Below are positions 63,012-64,000 of a stretch of 64,000 nt of DNA, in pieces; positions within the stretch are counted from its first letter, which is position 1; each line of letters starts with the position of its first letter. Made by a program: the position numbers and the translations under genes. Source of the stretch: Dyella sp. M7H15-1. Lineage in GTDB: Bacteria; Pseudomonadota; Gammaproteobacteria; Xanthomonadales; Rhodanobacteraceae. Location: the NCBI RefSeq assembly GCF_004114615.1, contig NZ_CP035300.1:3038001-3102000 (forward strand), given 5' to 3'. The notes beneath the pieces are model-generated. The model saw nothing but the letters and a program-made list of their open reading frames with translations. It had not been told where the DNA came from and ran no database searches.

Positions 63012-64000
63012 TTAGGCGCGCCGTACTGCGATGTCTTCTTCTTCTGGCGGCAGCACTGGTTGATCCGGATGCAGATGGGTGGCTTCACACGCGGCTTCCA
63101 CCGCCGGCGTGCGCCATCCGGACTTCACGCCCCACAGATAGAACACCAGGCCGATGGTCGCGACCACGGCCAGATCCATGCCATAAGGTAGGTAGCCTTG
63201 GCCACCAAAGGTGGTGCTGCCGGCCCATGACACCGCAGCGATGGTGGGCAAATACACGATCAACCAAAGGGCGGCCTGGAAGTGCCGGCCAAATTCACGC
63301 CAGCCCGACCTCGCCTGGTAATAAAGATAGATCGGAAGTGCGACGATCATCAGCAGGATGATTTCGCCGGTAAGCGGCCATTTTGCCCAGTACAACAATT
63401 CCGTCGCCATGATGAAGGCCACGCCCGCTAGCACCGGCAGGCCGGCAATCCGCAGCGGTCGATAAAGCTCCGTCGCCGTGCGGCGCAAGGTCATCACACT
63501 GACCGGGCCAGTGAGATAGGAAATGATCGTCGCCACCGAGATCACCGCCGCCAGCGTACCCCAGCCGCGGAAGAAGAACAGGAACAGGAAGGACACGGCG
63601 AGATTCAGCCACATCGCCGGACGCGGCACACCCCATTGGGGATGAATCCGCCCGAAGAATCTCGGCAAGGTGCCATTTCGCTCCATGCCGTAGATCATGC
63701 GCGCCGTGGTTGCTGTGTAGGTCATGCCAGTGCCGCTTGGGCTGATAAAAGCATCGACATACAGCAGCATCGCCAACCAATGCAGGTTGCCGATGATCGC
63801 CAGTTCGGCAAACGGCGAACGGAAATCGATACCATGCCAACCCGCTTTGGCGAGCATGTCCTGCGGTACCGCGCCAAGATAGGCAACCTGCAAAATCACA
63901 TAGATCACGGTCGCCAGCAGAATGGAGCCGACAACTGCGAAGGGAATGCTCTTACCCGGGTTGCGTGCTTCACCCGCAAGATTCACCGGACTCTGGAAGC
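63012..64000 (-). CDS. APC-family amino acid permease, C-terminal part
   Basis: The reading frame runs off the right edge, so the N terminus is missing; about 329 residues are visible, where the family has about 450-550. It begins (FQSPV)NLAGEARNPGKSIPF, the APC block between helices 6 and 7, and shows about seven further membrane segments, including SFLFLFFFRGWGTLAAVISV and LAVVATIGLVFYLWGVKSGW. The polar C terminus ends EEEDIAVRRA. It probably imports or exchanges an amino acid across the inner membrane. It converges with hom, 10 bases apart, without a visible terminator. Confidence 0.9.
   Translation of the reverse strand, partial: FQSPVNLAGEARNPGKSIPFAVVGSILLATVIYVILQVAYLGAVPQDMLAKAGWHGIDFRSPFAELAIIGNLHWLAMLLYVDAFISPSGTGMTYTATTARMIYGMERNGTLPRFFGRIHPQWGVPRPAMWLNLAVSFLFLFFFRGWGTLAAVISVATIISYLTGPVSVMTLRRTATELYRPLRIAGLPVLAGVAFIMATELLYWAKWPLTGEIILLMIVALPIYLYYQARSGWREFGRHFQAALWLIVYLPTIAAVSWAGSTTFGGQGYLPYGMDLAVVATIGLVFYLWGVKSGWRTPAVEAACEATHLHPDQPVLPPEEEDIAVRRA

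Overview
The window reads as chromosomal DNA of a gammaproteobacterium of the Lysobacterales (Xanthomonadales), most likely Rhodanobacteraceae such as Dyella. The reasons are high-GC housekeeping genes, a kumamolisin-type S53 peptidase, a plant-type glutaminyl cyclase, a large TonB receptor, and an O-antigen locus lying next to metX-metB-hom behind a SAM riboswitch, as in xanthomonads. The genus is inference. No rRNA, tRNA, CRISPR array or transposase was seen.

Layout. 1-12.6 kb is housekeeping: the end of tsaD, folB-folK, a giant membrane-anchored ankyrin protein (-), a FadL-type porin, rpmB-rpmG (-), secB-gpsA and a SNF2 helicase. 12.6-15.6 kb is accessory: a tandem array of five paralogous small exported proteins (one broken), meeting end to end a convergent hcp plus M15-peptidase pair. 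I read this as a candidate type VI secretion effector/immunity module. 15.9-21.1 kb holds a HAD phosphatase, glucokinase, an S53 peptidase, hemB and a hypothetical gene. 21.1-23.8 kb is AT-rich and carries two duplicated genes of unknown function, one truncated.

23.9-38.1 kb has glutaminyl cyclase, a GT9 glycosyltransferase, a pteridine reductase, an EcsC-like protein, a TonB receptor, DUF1993-MFS, folE, a shikimate-dehydrogenase-like gene, rmuC, an rRNA methyltransferase and a small membrane protein. 38.5-59.0 kb is an ABC-transporter-dependent O-antigen cluster: a three-domain glycosyltransferase, two paralogous glycosyltransferases on the other strand, a MetB/MetC-like enzyme, gmd-rmd-manB, wzm-wzt, an FkbM methyltransferase, a NeuD-type acetyltransferase, a perosamine-synthase-like aminotransferase and three more glycosyltransferases. 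The sugar genes suggest a polymer of GDP-mannose-derived units, D-rhamnose and/or N-acylated perosamine. 59.4-63.0 kb is metX-metB-hom with a promoter, a palindromic operator candidate, a SAM-I riboswitch and a hairpin masking the ribosome site. The window ends inside an amino acid permease (-).

Intergenic DNA is rich in dispersed repeats: a 58-bp inverted repeat between two convergent genes, a 49-bp core repeated three times, a 208-bp element with 16-bp terminal inverted repeats, a long hairpin before the O-antigen cluster, and a paired hairpin repeat next to two terminators.
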